NCBI GenBank assembly: GCA_017629325.1
Contig: JAGBXL010000139.1
Location: 1 to 15,088 of the forward strand
DNA: 15,088 bases
From: Clostridia bacterium
GTDB taxonomy: Bacteria > Bacillota > Clostridia > UMGS1810
Direction of reading: 5' to 3'
The first letter of the stretch is position 1, and each line of letters starts with the position of its first letter. The position numbers and the translations under genes are program-made. Positions 6,238 to 12,593 of this stretch are shown here, piece after piece. The notes under the pieces are model-generated. The model was not told where the DNA came from. It saw only the letters and a list, made by a program, of their open reading frames with translations, and searched no databases.

Positions 6238-6978
6238 ATGAAAGCAATTATTTTAGCAGCAGGATATGCCACAAGGCTTTATCCTTTAACAATTGATAAA
6301 CCCAAGGCGTTATTGCCGATTGCTAACAAACCTATTTTAGATTATATTGTTGATGAAATAGAAACACTCCCGGAAATTGACGATTTGATTATTGTGAGCA
6401 ATCACAAATTTTACCCAAACTTTACCGATTGGTGCAAAGAAAAAGAAACCAGACTTAATATTATTGTTTTAAACGATAATACAACCGACGATACAAATAA
6501 ATTAGGTGCCATAGGCGATATAGAATATGCCATTGAAAAGCTTAATATTGATGATGATATTCTTGTTATGGCAGGAGATAATATTTTTACATTTAAATTA
6601 AAAGACTACTATAACGCATATAAAGAAAAAAACAGCGATTTTGTTTTGGTTAAGGAAATGGACCGTATTGAAGACTTAAGAAGAATGGCAAACGTTGAAA
6701 TAACAGATGACGGAAAAGTTGTGGGAATGGTTGAAAAGCCTCAGAACCCAAAAACAAACCTGGCAGCTTTTGCTTCGTACATATACAAAAAAGATACAGT
6801 GCCGATGATAAAAAAATATCTTTCAGAAGGTAACAACCCCGATGCACCAGGATTTTTTCCCAGTTGGCTCTATAAACATAAAGATGTTTATGCCTATACA
6901 TTTACGGGAGAGTGTTATGATATTGGAACACCGGAATCTTATAAAGAAGTAAATGAAATATTTGAAAAATTAAATTAA
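6238..6978 (+). CDS. Sugar-1-phosphate nucleotidyltransferase (RmlA/COG1208-like)
   Basis: A 246-residue cytoplasmic enzyme. Residues 6-23 (LAAGYATRLYPLTIDKPK) are the nucleotide-binding signature of NTP-transferases. GDN at 113-115 supplies the Mg-binding Asp (D114), EKP at 166-168 the sugar-phosphate contact, and YDIGTPESY (227-235) is the closing motif seen in glucose-1-phosphate thymidylyl/uridylyltransferases. These enzymes join a sugar 1-phosphate to NTP, giving NDP-sugar and pyrophosphate. It lacks the C-terminal left-handed beta-helix acyltransferase domain of GlmU or GlgC types. The ATG at 6238 follows a GGGGG stretch (6226-6230) seven nt upstream. It is a single gene between its own promoter and a strong terminator, so the sugar it serves is not shown by neighbours. 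Confidence 0.87.
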   Translation: MKAIILAAGYATRLYPLTIDKPKALLPIANKPILDYIVDEIETLPEIDDLIIVSNHKFYPNFTDWCKEKETRLNIIVLNDNTTDDTNKLGAIGDIEYAIEKLNIDDDILVMAGDNIFTFKLKDYYNAYKEKNSDFVLVKEMDRIEDLRRMANVEITDDGKVVGMVEKPQNPKTNLAAFASYIYKKDTVPMIKKYLSEGNNPDAPGFFPSWLYKHKDVYAYTFTGECYDIGTPESYKEVNEIFEKLN

Positions 6979-6985
6979 CCAAACT

Positions 6986-7027
6986 AAATGCGATGTGAAA
7001 ACAAAATTTTTTCACATCGCATTTTTT
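6986..7027. terminator. Strong bidirectional terminator (16-bp stem)
   Basis: AAATGCGATGTGAAAA (6986-7001) and TTTTCACATCGCATTT (7009-7024) pair perfectly around a 7-nt loop and are followed by T residues to 7027. It separates the convergent RmlA-like gene and subtilase gene; the subtilase stop codon (7026-7028) touches the T-run. Confidence 0.93.
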
Positions 7028-8027
7028 AGTTCAGAAGCATTGCTACCACAAGTTCTGCCATTTTTGAGGTTAAATCTTTTCTTTTTTTAAATATTTTCTC
7101 CTCTAAATTTTCCGAAACATAGTCGCTGGTTAAAACTCTGCCAAAGCTAAAAAGTCCATAGCCGTAGCGGTTGTCTCTTCCTGTGCCGCTTAAATCTTCG
7201 GTGTAAATATTTAAGAGCAGGCGGATTTCGTCGGGGGTTAGCTTTCTACCGTATCGCATAAGCCCTTTTGCCTGAAGTATGGCAACTGCACCGGTTATTA
7301 TGGGGGTTGCCATAGATGTGCCACTTAAAACTGCATAGCCGTTATCAAGATAGGTTGAAAAAATATTTATGCCTGCAGCCGATATTTCTGCAGCACTTCC
7401 AACAGAATTAAAATCGGCAATATTCTTATTTATATCTACCGCAGAAACGGCTATTGTTTCATTAAAGCTTGCGGGATACCCTATTGAGCTTTTTTCCCCC
7501 TCGTTACCTGCGGCACATATCATAGTTATGCCGTAGTTTTTAATTGCACGGATCAGCTCTTTATAGCGGTTGTTGGCAAAAGAAGAGGAAAAAGACATAT
7601 TTATAACATCTACTCTTTTTTCTGCAAGCCACAAAAGGCTTTTTTCAATAGCAATGTAGTTAGTTTTACCGCTTTTATCAAATGCTTTTGCAACATATAA
7701 ATCTGCCTTTGGTGCAACTCCAACAACACCCGAGCCGTTTTTTTCGGCACATATAATGCCTGCAACATGGGTGCCGTGGCCACAATAATCACAAAATGAG
7801 GATACATCTTCATCGGTAAAATTTATTCCGTCTTTTATTCTGCCCGAAAGGTCGGGGTGAGTGGTGCATATACCTGTGTCGATTATTCCTACCCTTATTC
7901 CCTCTCCCATTGTTTCCTTCCATTCAAGAGGAGCACCTACAAGGCGAACGCCATAGTCTATATATTCCTTTTCCTGATTTGATTTTATTTCTATCAGGGT
8001 GTAGTCATTTATTTTAAAATTCGTCAT
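7026..8027 (-). CDS. S8 subtilisin-family serine protease without signal peptide (intracellular-type)
   Basis: A 333-residue protease with an intact catalytic triad: D50 in VGIIDTG, H84 in GHGTH, S238 in SGTSMATP. The oxyanion-hole Asn is N175 in CAAGNEG. There is no signal peptide or membrane segment; residues 1-40 lead straight into the catalytic domain, as in Bacillus intracellular subtilisins, with RLVGAPLEW resembling their VIKAPEMW element. The LIPY inhibitory motif at the N-terminus of those enzymes is not obvious, although a short pro-segment around YTLIEIK may play that role. After the catalytic domain a charged tail (about 300-333) follows. The start at 8027 uses GGAGTG about 8 nt upstream, and this RBS is buried in an inverted repeat. 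Likely cytoplasmic protein turnover, perhaps in stationary phase or sporulation (inference). Confidence 0.9.
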   Translation of the reverse strand: MTNFKINDYTLIEIKSNQEKEYIDYGVRLVGAPLEWKETMGEGIRVGIIDTGICTTHPDLSGRIKDGINFTDEDVSSFCDYCGHGTHVAGIICAEKNGSGVVGVAPKADLYVAKAFDKSGKTNYIAIEKSLLWLAEKRVDVINMSFSSSFANNRYKELIRAIKNYGITMICAAGNEGEKSSIGYPASFNETIAVSAVDINKNIADFNSVGSAAEISAAGINIFSTYLDNGYAVLSGTSMATPIITGAVAILQAKGLMRYGRKLTPDEIRLLLNIYTEDLSGTGRDNRYGYGLFSFGRVLTSDYVSENLEEKIFKKRKDLTSKMAELVVAMLLN

Positions 8028-8029
8028 AA

Positions 8030-8074
8030 AAAATCACTCCGTACCATATTAGTATATGATATTGGAGTGATTTT
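8030..8074 (-). promoter_or_regulatory. Stem-loop masking the subtilase ribosome binding site; also terminator-like for araC
   Basis: AAAATCACTCC (8030-8040) and GGAGTGATTTT (8064-8074) are perfect 11-bp inverted copies, with a second small palindrome (CATAT/ATATG) in the loop. On the minus strand the downstream arm is the subtilase Shine-Dalgarno GGAGTGA, followed at once by six T and the ATG. The same structure therefore looks like an intrinsic terminator for the upstream AraC gene and like an RBS-sequestering hairpin for the protease. Confidence 0.6.
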
Positions 8075-8087
8075 GGTATGCACATAT

Positions 8088-8921
8088 TTATTTGCCCTTT
8101 TTAAATTCGGTAGGGCTTTTTCCCGTGGTACGTTTAAAAAAGGTGCTAAAATAGTTCTGGTCGCTGAACCCCAGGAGCTCAGCTGTTTCTTTAACAGTTT
8201 TTCCCTGGGCAAGATATTCGCAGGCAACCCTTACTTTAAGGCGGTTATAATACTGCATAACGCCTGAGCCAGAATACTTTAAAAATATTTTTTTTAAATA
8301 TGCACTGCTTATAGAAACGGCAGAGGCAATATCTTCGGTGCAATAGCCTGTGCTTAAATTTTCTTCCATAAATTTTACAGCACTGGTATATAGTTCAGAA
8401 CTTTTAAGACCTTTAGTTCGGGGGACAGGAGTTGCAATACTACTTCCAAACACAACGGAGAAAACAAGAAGTTCTAATCTAAGCCATAGCTGCTGCATAA
8501 TAAATGAAGACGCACCATTTATTTTTTTAACATATATGCCGCTTCTTTCAAAACACTTATGGGAAAGCTCATACAAATTCTGAATTTCTTCTGTTTGGGA
8601 AAGCTCCAAGCTAAAAATTCTGCCTTGGGGCTCAGGGAATTTTTCGGCAGAAAACGAAACCACAATTACCGTTGGAACTGCCAAAGATTCGGAGCGTATT
8701 TGATGAAACTCATTGGGGCGGTGAATAACTGCCTGGCCTCTCTCTAAGGTGTAGATGTTACTGTCGGCAGTTATGCCAACTTTTCCGCTTATAACAAATA
8801 CCATCTCCCATGAATCGTGCCTTTCGCCAACAAAGGCATAGTCAGTTTTAAAATCGGCTCTAAAAAAACTATGTATTTTATTTATTTCTATAAGCTCGGG
8901 GTTTTCGCAAAAAGAGTACAT
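8088..8921 (-). CDS. AraC-family transcriptional regulator with N-terminal cupin domain
   Basis: A 277-residue regulator. The N-terminal cupin sensor shows RHDSWEMVFVISGKVGI (about 35-50) and HRPNEFHQIR (67-76), the usual beta-barrel elements for sugar or small-ligand sensing. The C-terminal AraC domain (about 178-277) has two helix-turn-helix units; the second, VKETAELLGFSDQNYFSTFFKRTTGKSPTEF, is textbook. The start at 8921 follows AAAGGTGA; a longer in-frame reading to 9029 would run back through the promoter, so it is rejected. Its own promoter lies at 9001-9029. It is divergent from the nucleotidyltransferase-nahK pair, which it probably controls (inference from position). It is related to the second AraC protein in this window. 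Confidence 0.92.
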   Translation of the reverse strand: MYSFCENPELIEINKIHSFFRADFKTDYAFVGERHDSWEMVFVISGKVGITADSNIYTLERGQAVIHRPNEFHQIRSESLAVPTVIVVSFSAEKFPEPQGRIFSLELSQTEEIQNLYELSHKCFERSGIYVKKINGASSFIMQQLWLRLELLVFSVVFGSSIATPVPRTKGLKSSELYTSAVKFMEENLSTGYCTEDIASAVSISSAYLKKIFLKYSGSGVMQYYNRLKVRVACEYLAQGKTVKETAELLGFSDQNYFSTFFKRTTGKSPTEFKKGK

Positions 8922-9000
8922 GTAATCACCTTTATTTATATTCAAAATAAAAGATTTTATATCTAAATTTATATATACGATTATTTTTATATATATTATA

Positions 9001-9029
9001 ATAATAATGTATGTACAGGAAAATGTCAA
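9001..9029 (-). promoter_or_regulatory. Sigma-A promoter of the araC gene, in the divergent control region
   Basis: Minus strand -35 TTGACA (9024-9029), 17-bp spacer, -10 TATTAT (9001-9006). Predicted start near 8994, giving a leader of about 70 nt. The plus-strand genes start at 9068, so their promoter must overlap or lie next to this one within a 146-bp gap; I could not fix a convincing plus-strand -35/-10 pair, which would fit an activator-dependent promoter. Confidence 0.75.
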
Positions 9030-9067
9030 ATATATTTAAAATAAAAATTTAGAGGAGATGTGTGAAT

Positions 9068-9913
9068 ATGGATACAACTCTAGTTGTTATGGCAGCAGGT
9101 ATGGGCAGCAGATTCGGTGGACTAAAGCAGATTGAGCCCATGGGAAAAAACGGTGAAATAATCTTAGATTTTTCTGTTTTTGATGCTGTTAAAGCAGGCT
9201 TTAACAAAACCGTGTTTATTATTAAAAAAGAAATTGAACACGATTTCAGAATTGCCGCAGGTAAAAGAATTGAAAAAATGACAGATGTTGACTATGTTTT
9301 TCAGGAAATTGATTCAAAGCTTCCCGAAGGCTTTGTTATTCCTGAGGGCAGAACAAAACCCTGGGGCACAGGTCATGCTGTTCTTTGTGCAAAGACGGCT
9401 GTTTCAACACCTTTCGCAGTTATAAATGCTGATGACTACTATGGCAGAAACTCATTTGAAATTATTCACAAAGGCTTGGAAAACGGCGAAAGCATTTGCA
9501 TGGCAGGTTTCCGCCTTGGAAACACCCTTACAGAAAATGGCACTGTTTCAAGAGGCATTTGCGAAATTGAAAATGGTTTATTAAAATCTGTTACAGAGCA
9601 TACAGCACTTGATAAAAACAGCGGTTTCCCCATGGATACAGTTGTTTCTATGAATATGTGGGGCTTTGACACATCAATTTTTGGTGAACTCGAATCAAGA
9701 TTTGTTCCTTTCCTTAACAACTTATCAAATCCGCAAAAAGAGGAATTTTTCCTTCCTTTTGTTGTTGATGATTTAATTAAAAACCAGAATAAAAAGGTTG
9801 GAGCACTTGTATCAGACGAAAAATGGTACGGTGTTACATATAAAGAGGATGCTCCCACAGTTAGAGCAGCTCTTACAAAACTTATGGAAGAAGGTTATTA
9901 CGATGGCATCTAA
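9068..9913 (+). CDS. Sugar-1-phosphate nucleotidyltransferase (probable UDP-HexNAc-forming)
   Basis: A 281-residue NTP-transferase. The N-terminal loop VVMAAGMGSRFGGLKQ (about 6-21) binds the nucleotide, PWGTGHAVL (98-106) contacts the base, and NADDYYG (120-126) supplies the metal Asp residues. The gene overlaps nahK by 11 nt, so its likely substrate is the sugar 1-phosphate made by that kinase (GlcNAc-1-P or GalNAc-1-P) and the product a UDP- or similar NDP-HexNAc; this is inferred from context. It is only distantly like the RmlA-type enzyme at 6238. I chose the ATG at 9068. The GTG at 9062 is possible (AGGAG at 9053-9057 is 4 nt from it and 10 nt from the ATG) and adds two residues. Confidence 0.85.
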   Translation: MDTTLVVMAAGMGSRFGGLKQIEPMGKNGEIILDFSVFDAVKAGFNKTVFIIKKEIEHDFRIAAGKRIEKMTDVDYVFQEIDSKLPEGFVIPEGRTKPWGTGHAVLCAKTAVSTPFAVINADDYYGRNSFEIIHKGLENGESICMAGFRLGNTLTENGTVSRGICEIENGLLKSVTEHTALDKNSGFPMDTVVSMNMWGFDTSIFGELESRFVPFLNNLSNPQKEEFFLPFVVDDLIKNQNKKVGALVSDEKWYGVTYKEDAPTVRAALTKLMEEGYYDGI

Positions 9914-10985
9914 TGAAACACCCATCAACGAAATTATGAAAGCCTTCCGTTTGGAACTGCCAGTTTCTCCATACGGTAATGGCCATATTAATGACACCTT
10001 TGTTGCAGACTCAACACCAAGATATATTCTCCAGAGAATTAACACATCTATTTTTAAAAACCCCGATGAGCTTATGGAAAACATTGAATCGGTTACAACT
10101 CACTTAAGAGAAAAGATTATTGCAAATGGCGGTAATCCCGACAGAGAAACTCTTACTGTTATTAAAACAGTTGACGGCAAACCCTATTACAAAGCTGAAA
10201 ATGGAAAATGTTACAGAGTTTACAAATTTATAACCGATACATATCCACTTGATTTACCCGAAAATCCAGGTCAGTTTGAATCATCAGCAAAAGCTTTTGG
10301 AAGATTCCAGAATATGCTCGCAGATTTTGACGCATCCAAGCTCCACGAAACAATTCCTAACTTCCACCATACACCAAAGAGAATTGAAAATCTTAAGGCT
10401 GCCTACGAAAAGAATCTTTCCGGCAGACGAGATATGGCAGAAGATGTGTATGCAGAATTTTTAAAATTTGAAAGTTTATGCTGCAAAATTCAGGAAGGTT
10501 TAGACAGCGGCGATATTCCTTTAAGAGTTACTCACAATGATACAAAGCTAAATAATGTGCTTTTTGATATTAACACTCACGATGGAATATGCGTTATAGA
10601 CTTAGACACAGTTATGCCGGGCTCACTTCTTTTTGACTACGGCGATTCACTCCGTTTTGGTGCTTCTACCGCCGTTGAAGATGAGGCTGATTTAGATAAA
10701 GTAACCTTTAGCCTTGAATATTTTGAAAGCTACACAAAGGGCTTTTTAAGTGAACTTGGCTCAAAGATTACAAAGTCAGAGCTTGAGCTTCTTCCCCTTT
10801 CTGCACTTATTCTCACCTTTGAGTGCGGAATCCGTTTCTTAACAGATTTCTTTGATGGTGATACATATTTCAGAACACACTTTGCAGAGCATAACCTTGT
10901 GAGAGCAAAGAATCAGCTTAAGCTTTGTCAAGATATTTATTCAAAGCTTGACCAAATGACTGAAATCGTTAAAAAATACGCATAA
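9903..10985 (+). CDS. nahK: N-acetylhexosamine 1-kinase (NahK/LnpB-type phosphotransferase)
   Basis: A 360-residue kinase of the aminoglycoside phosphotransferase fold. Residues 24-32 (YGNGHINDT) form the nucleotide loop region, HNDTKLNN (211-218) is the catalytic loop with base D213, and VIDLDTVMPG (231-240) is the metal-binding motif; GDSLRFGAST follows. From memory of the Bifidobacterium NahK sequence, similarity extends over the whole length, including these motifs and the length of about 360. NahK phosphorylates GlcNAc or GalNAc at the anomeric C1, as in lacto-N-biose/galacto-N-biose salvage. The start at 9903 overlaps the preceding gene's stop, with GAAGAAGG 8 nt upstream inside it, implying translational coupling. 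No GH112 phosphorylase or GalT/GalE is in the window, so the sugar source is unknown. Confidence 0.9.
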   Translation: MASNETPINEIMKAFRLELPVSPYGNGHINDTFVADSTPRYILQRINTSIFKNPDELMENIESVTTHLREKIIANGGNPDRETLTVIKTVDGKPYYKAENGKCYRVYKFITDTYPLDLPENPGQFESSAKAFGRFQNMLADFDASKLHETIPNFHHTPKRIENLKAAYEKNLSGRRDMAEDVYAEFLKFESLCCKIQEGLDSGDIPLRVTHNDTKLNNVLFDINTHDGICVIDLDTVMPGSLLFDYGDSLRFGASTAVEDEADLDKVTFSLEYFESYTKGFLSELGSKITKSELELLPLSALILTFECGIRFLTDFFDGDTYFRTHFAEHNLVRAKNQLKLCQDIYSKLDQMTEIVKKYA

Positions 10986-11003
10986 AATAGTATTATAAAT
11001 CAT

Positions 11004-11026
11004 AACCACCCGCCAAACGGGTGGTT
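11004..11026 (+). terminator. Hairpin after nahK (probable terminator, weak T-tract)
   Basis: AACCACCCG (11004-11012) and CGGGTGGTT (11018-11026) make a perfect 9-bp stem with a 5-nt loop. Only three T follow before GCATT, so termination may be incomplete. It is also the first of a row of five palindromes extending to 11170. Confidence 0.6.
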
Positions 11027-11170
11027 TGCATTGAGGCTGTAAGCCTCTGCTACCGGCCAGCGACTTGAGTCGCTGGCTTTCACTTTATTTAAGCCTATTG
11101 CCTTTGCCTCTTTCACAGCCCTTGAAAGGGTCTTCGTATTCTTTTACACTTGATTTCTTTAAAGAAATCA
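11004..11170. repeat. Cluster of five consecutive palindromes (candidate dispersed repeat or structured RNA)
   Basis: Five inverted repeats lie head to tail in 167 bp: 11004-11026 (9-bp stem), 11033-11047 (GAGGCT/AGCCTC), 11056-11077 (GCCAGCGACT/AGTCGCTGGC, perfect 10 bp), 11119-11130 (CCCTT/AAGGG) and 11151-11170 (TGATTTCTTTAAAGAAATCA, a perfect 20-bp palindrome followed by GCAA and six T). The block is much more GC-rich than the neighbouring spacers. Such compound palindromes are typical of non-autonomous repeats mobilised by RAYT or IS200/IS605-type transposases, and a RAYT gene does sit at the left edge. A minus-strand reading of 33 codons crosses it (11085-11186) but has no RBS. Confidence 0.6.
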
Positions 11171-11178
11171 GCAATTTT

Positions 11179-11390
11179 TTATTCACGAATCCAAAATTCA
11201 GTGTTGGGTTTTTTCTGAGGTTTTGAATATCTTACCCATCTGTCCCTTGTGAAATGAGAAACTACAACGGGTGCATCGCCGGTTTCACAACCAACGGGGA
11301 TACCTGCTTTCATTGCTGCACAGCTTGCTTGATAAGGCTTCTGCCTCTGCCGCCAAGGCCTATCATACCCAGTCTGATTTCTTTATTCAT
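11179..11390 (-). pseudogene. Collapsed Gfo/Idh/MocA-family oxidoreductase gene (large internal deletion)
   Basis: The ATG at 11390, with AAAGGAG nearby, begins MNKEIRLGMIGLGGRGRSL, a classic Gfo/Idh/MocA N-terminus with the GxGxxG NAD-binding loop. After about 26 codons this frame hits a stop. Another frame then continues with AAMKAGIPVGCETG, APVVVSHFTRDRWVRYSKP and NTEFWIRE before TAA at 11179. The SHFTRDRW part resembles the C-terminal end of such dehydrogenases (PVEIPDFTRGKW type). A normal protein would be about 350-450 residues, so roughly 0.9-1.1 kb is missing and the join is out of frame. Promoter (11445-11473) and RBS survive, so a 26-residue peptide could still be made. The intact gene was probably controlled by the divergent AraC regulator at 11699 (inference). 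Confidence 0.75.
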
Positions 11391-11444
11391 TTTATGCATC
11401 TCCTTTTTTACGACAGATAACCCATCAAAAAAATTATTATACTC

Positions 11445-11473
11445 ATTATAAAGACAAACATATATTTTAACAA
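11445..11473 (-). promoter_or_regulatory. Surviving promoter of the collapsed oxidoreductase gene
   Basis: Minus strand -35 TTGTTA (11468-11473), 17-bp spacer, -10 TATAAT (11445-11450). Predicted start near 11438, about 48 nt before the remnant's ATG. Confidence 0.65.
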
Positions 11474-11547
11474 GGCTAATATAGGTACAATTTTTTTTAA
11501 ATTTAGGCATATTCTCAACTTTTGTTCGCCTTTTTTATTAAACCCGC

Positions 11548-11576
11548 TTTACAAATTCGGGTATGTATGTTACAAT
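11548..11576 (+). promoter_or_regulatory. Sigma-A promoter of the araC-acyltransferase-creatininase operon
   Basis: -35 TTTACA (11548-11553), 17-bp spacer, -10 TACAAT (11571-11576). A 5-bp inverted repeat ACCCG (11542-11546)/CGGGT (11558-11562) brackets the -35 box and may be a regulator site. Predicted start near 11583, leaving a leader of about 115 nt in which I see no clear riboswitch or terminator. The gap between the divergent promoters (11474-11547) is AT-rich with nothing else recognised. Confidence 0.7.
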
Positions 11577-11698
11577 CATCTAACTATATTAAATTATCAG
11601 TTATTTATTGGTAATTTATTTGTCTTTTACGATTTTGGATACTTTTATAGCTAATATCATAATTTGGTGTTTTTAAAAAGGGGAGCTGAGTTTATAAA

Positions 11699-12571
11699 AT
11701 GCAAAAATGGTATTATCCAGAATTTAAATGCGGAGTTAAATGTTTTATAACCGCTTTTAAATCAAAATTTGAAAACTCCTACTATTTTACAGGCGAAATG
11801 CACAACTTCTGGGAAATTGTTTATGTTGCAAAGGGAAGTCTCTTTGTTTCGGAAGACAGCAGAGTTTATGAACTAAACGAAGGAGATATTATTTTTCATA
11901 AGCCCATGGAATTCCATAAAATATGGGTTGAAAAAGATCAGGAAGCAAGAGCAATTATAATGTCGTTTGAATCTGACGATGAATATGTTCTGGAATTAAG
12001 CCACGGTGTGTACAGGCTCGATGCCGAGAGAAAAAGTGCTTTTGAAGAAGTTTATCAGATGCTGGACGATAGCTTTAATATCAACTTTTATGTAAAAAGA
12101 AAAGAAACCCCGGATATTGTTGCAGAAAAACTCACATTTATGCATTTTGAGATATTTTTATTATCTCTGCTTTCAAACATAAACACCCAAAGAGGCAGGC
12201 AGTATAATGTTAGTGCAATGAACTACAAAATGATAATTGACACTATGAACGAAAACCTTTCAAAAAATCTTTCAATAGAAGAGTTGGCGGCACTTTGTAA
12301 TTTAAGTGTTTCAAATCTCAAAAAGATTTTTGCAAAATATGCCGGTGGCGGTGTTATGAAACATTTTAACCGCCTTAAAATAAAAAGAGCTATGAGACTC
12401 TTAAGAATTGGTCTTTCGGTGGCTGAAATAAGCTATCAGCTCGGTTTTTCATCGCAAAACTATTTTGCTGTTGTTTTCAGAAGAGAAACAGGAATGCTTC
12501 CCTCAGAATTCAGACATTCCGATAATTCTAAAACGACTATATCAGACAACTATTTTAATGAAGACAAATAG
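11699..12571 (+). CDS. AraC-family transcriptional regulator with N-terminal cupin domain (second copy of this type)
   Basis: A 290-residue regulator laid out like the AraC protein at 8088. Cupin elements are MHNFWEIVYVAKGSLFV (about 34-50) and FHKPMEFHKIW (66-76). A C-terminal double helix-turn-helix (about 180-276) contains NLSVSNLKKIFAKYAGGGV and LGFSSQNYFAVVFRRETGM. The phrases LKKIF-KY-G-GVM and NRLK are shared with the other AraC protein, so they belong to one paralogous group. The ATG at 11699 is the first possible start after an in-frame TGA at 11687; AGGGGAG at 11679-11685 is 13 nt away, a little far, so translation may be modest. It heads a three-gene operon and is divergent from the dead oxidoreductase gene, its likely former target. 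Confidence 0.9.
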   Translation: MQKWYYPEFKCGVKCFITAFKSKFENSYYFTGEMHNFWEIVYVAKGSLFVSEDSRVYELNEGDIIFHKPMEFHKIWVEKDQEARAIIMSFESDDEYVLELSHGVYRLDAERKSAFEEVYQMLDDSFNINFYVKRKETPDIVAEKLTFMHFEIFLLSLLSNINTQRGRQYNVSAMNYKMIIDTMNENLSKNLSIEELAALCNLSVSNLKKIFAKYAGGGVMKHFNRLKIKRAMRLLRIGLSVAEISYQLGFSSQNYFAVVFRRETGMLPSEFRHSDNSKTTISDNYFNEDK

Positions 12572-12593
12572 GATTTGAAGGAGCTTAAAAACC

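Noticed and set aside
8922..9029. 36-residue extension of the first AraC regulator
   Set aside because: It is a run of Ile/Tyr codons across AT-rich promoter DNA; the RBS AAAGGTGA fixes the start at 8921.
9798..9902. 35-residue extension of NahK from an ATG at 9798
   Set aside because: It lies wholly inside the nucleotidyltransferase gene in another frame, and the start at 9903 has a good RBS and matches the family's N-terminus.
9466..10084. Minus-strand open frames of 90-130 codons opposite the nucleotidyltransferase and nahK
   Set aside because: They are antisense to strongly supported genes and have no RBS or recognisable motifs.
11004..11170. Palindrome row considered as a CRISPR array
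   Set aside because: The palindromes differ from one another in sequence and length, and there are no regularly spaced identical repeats or cas genes.
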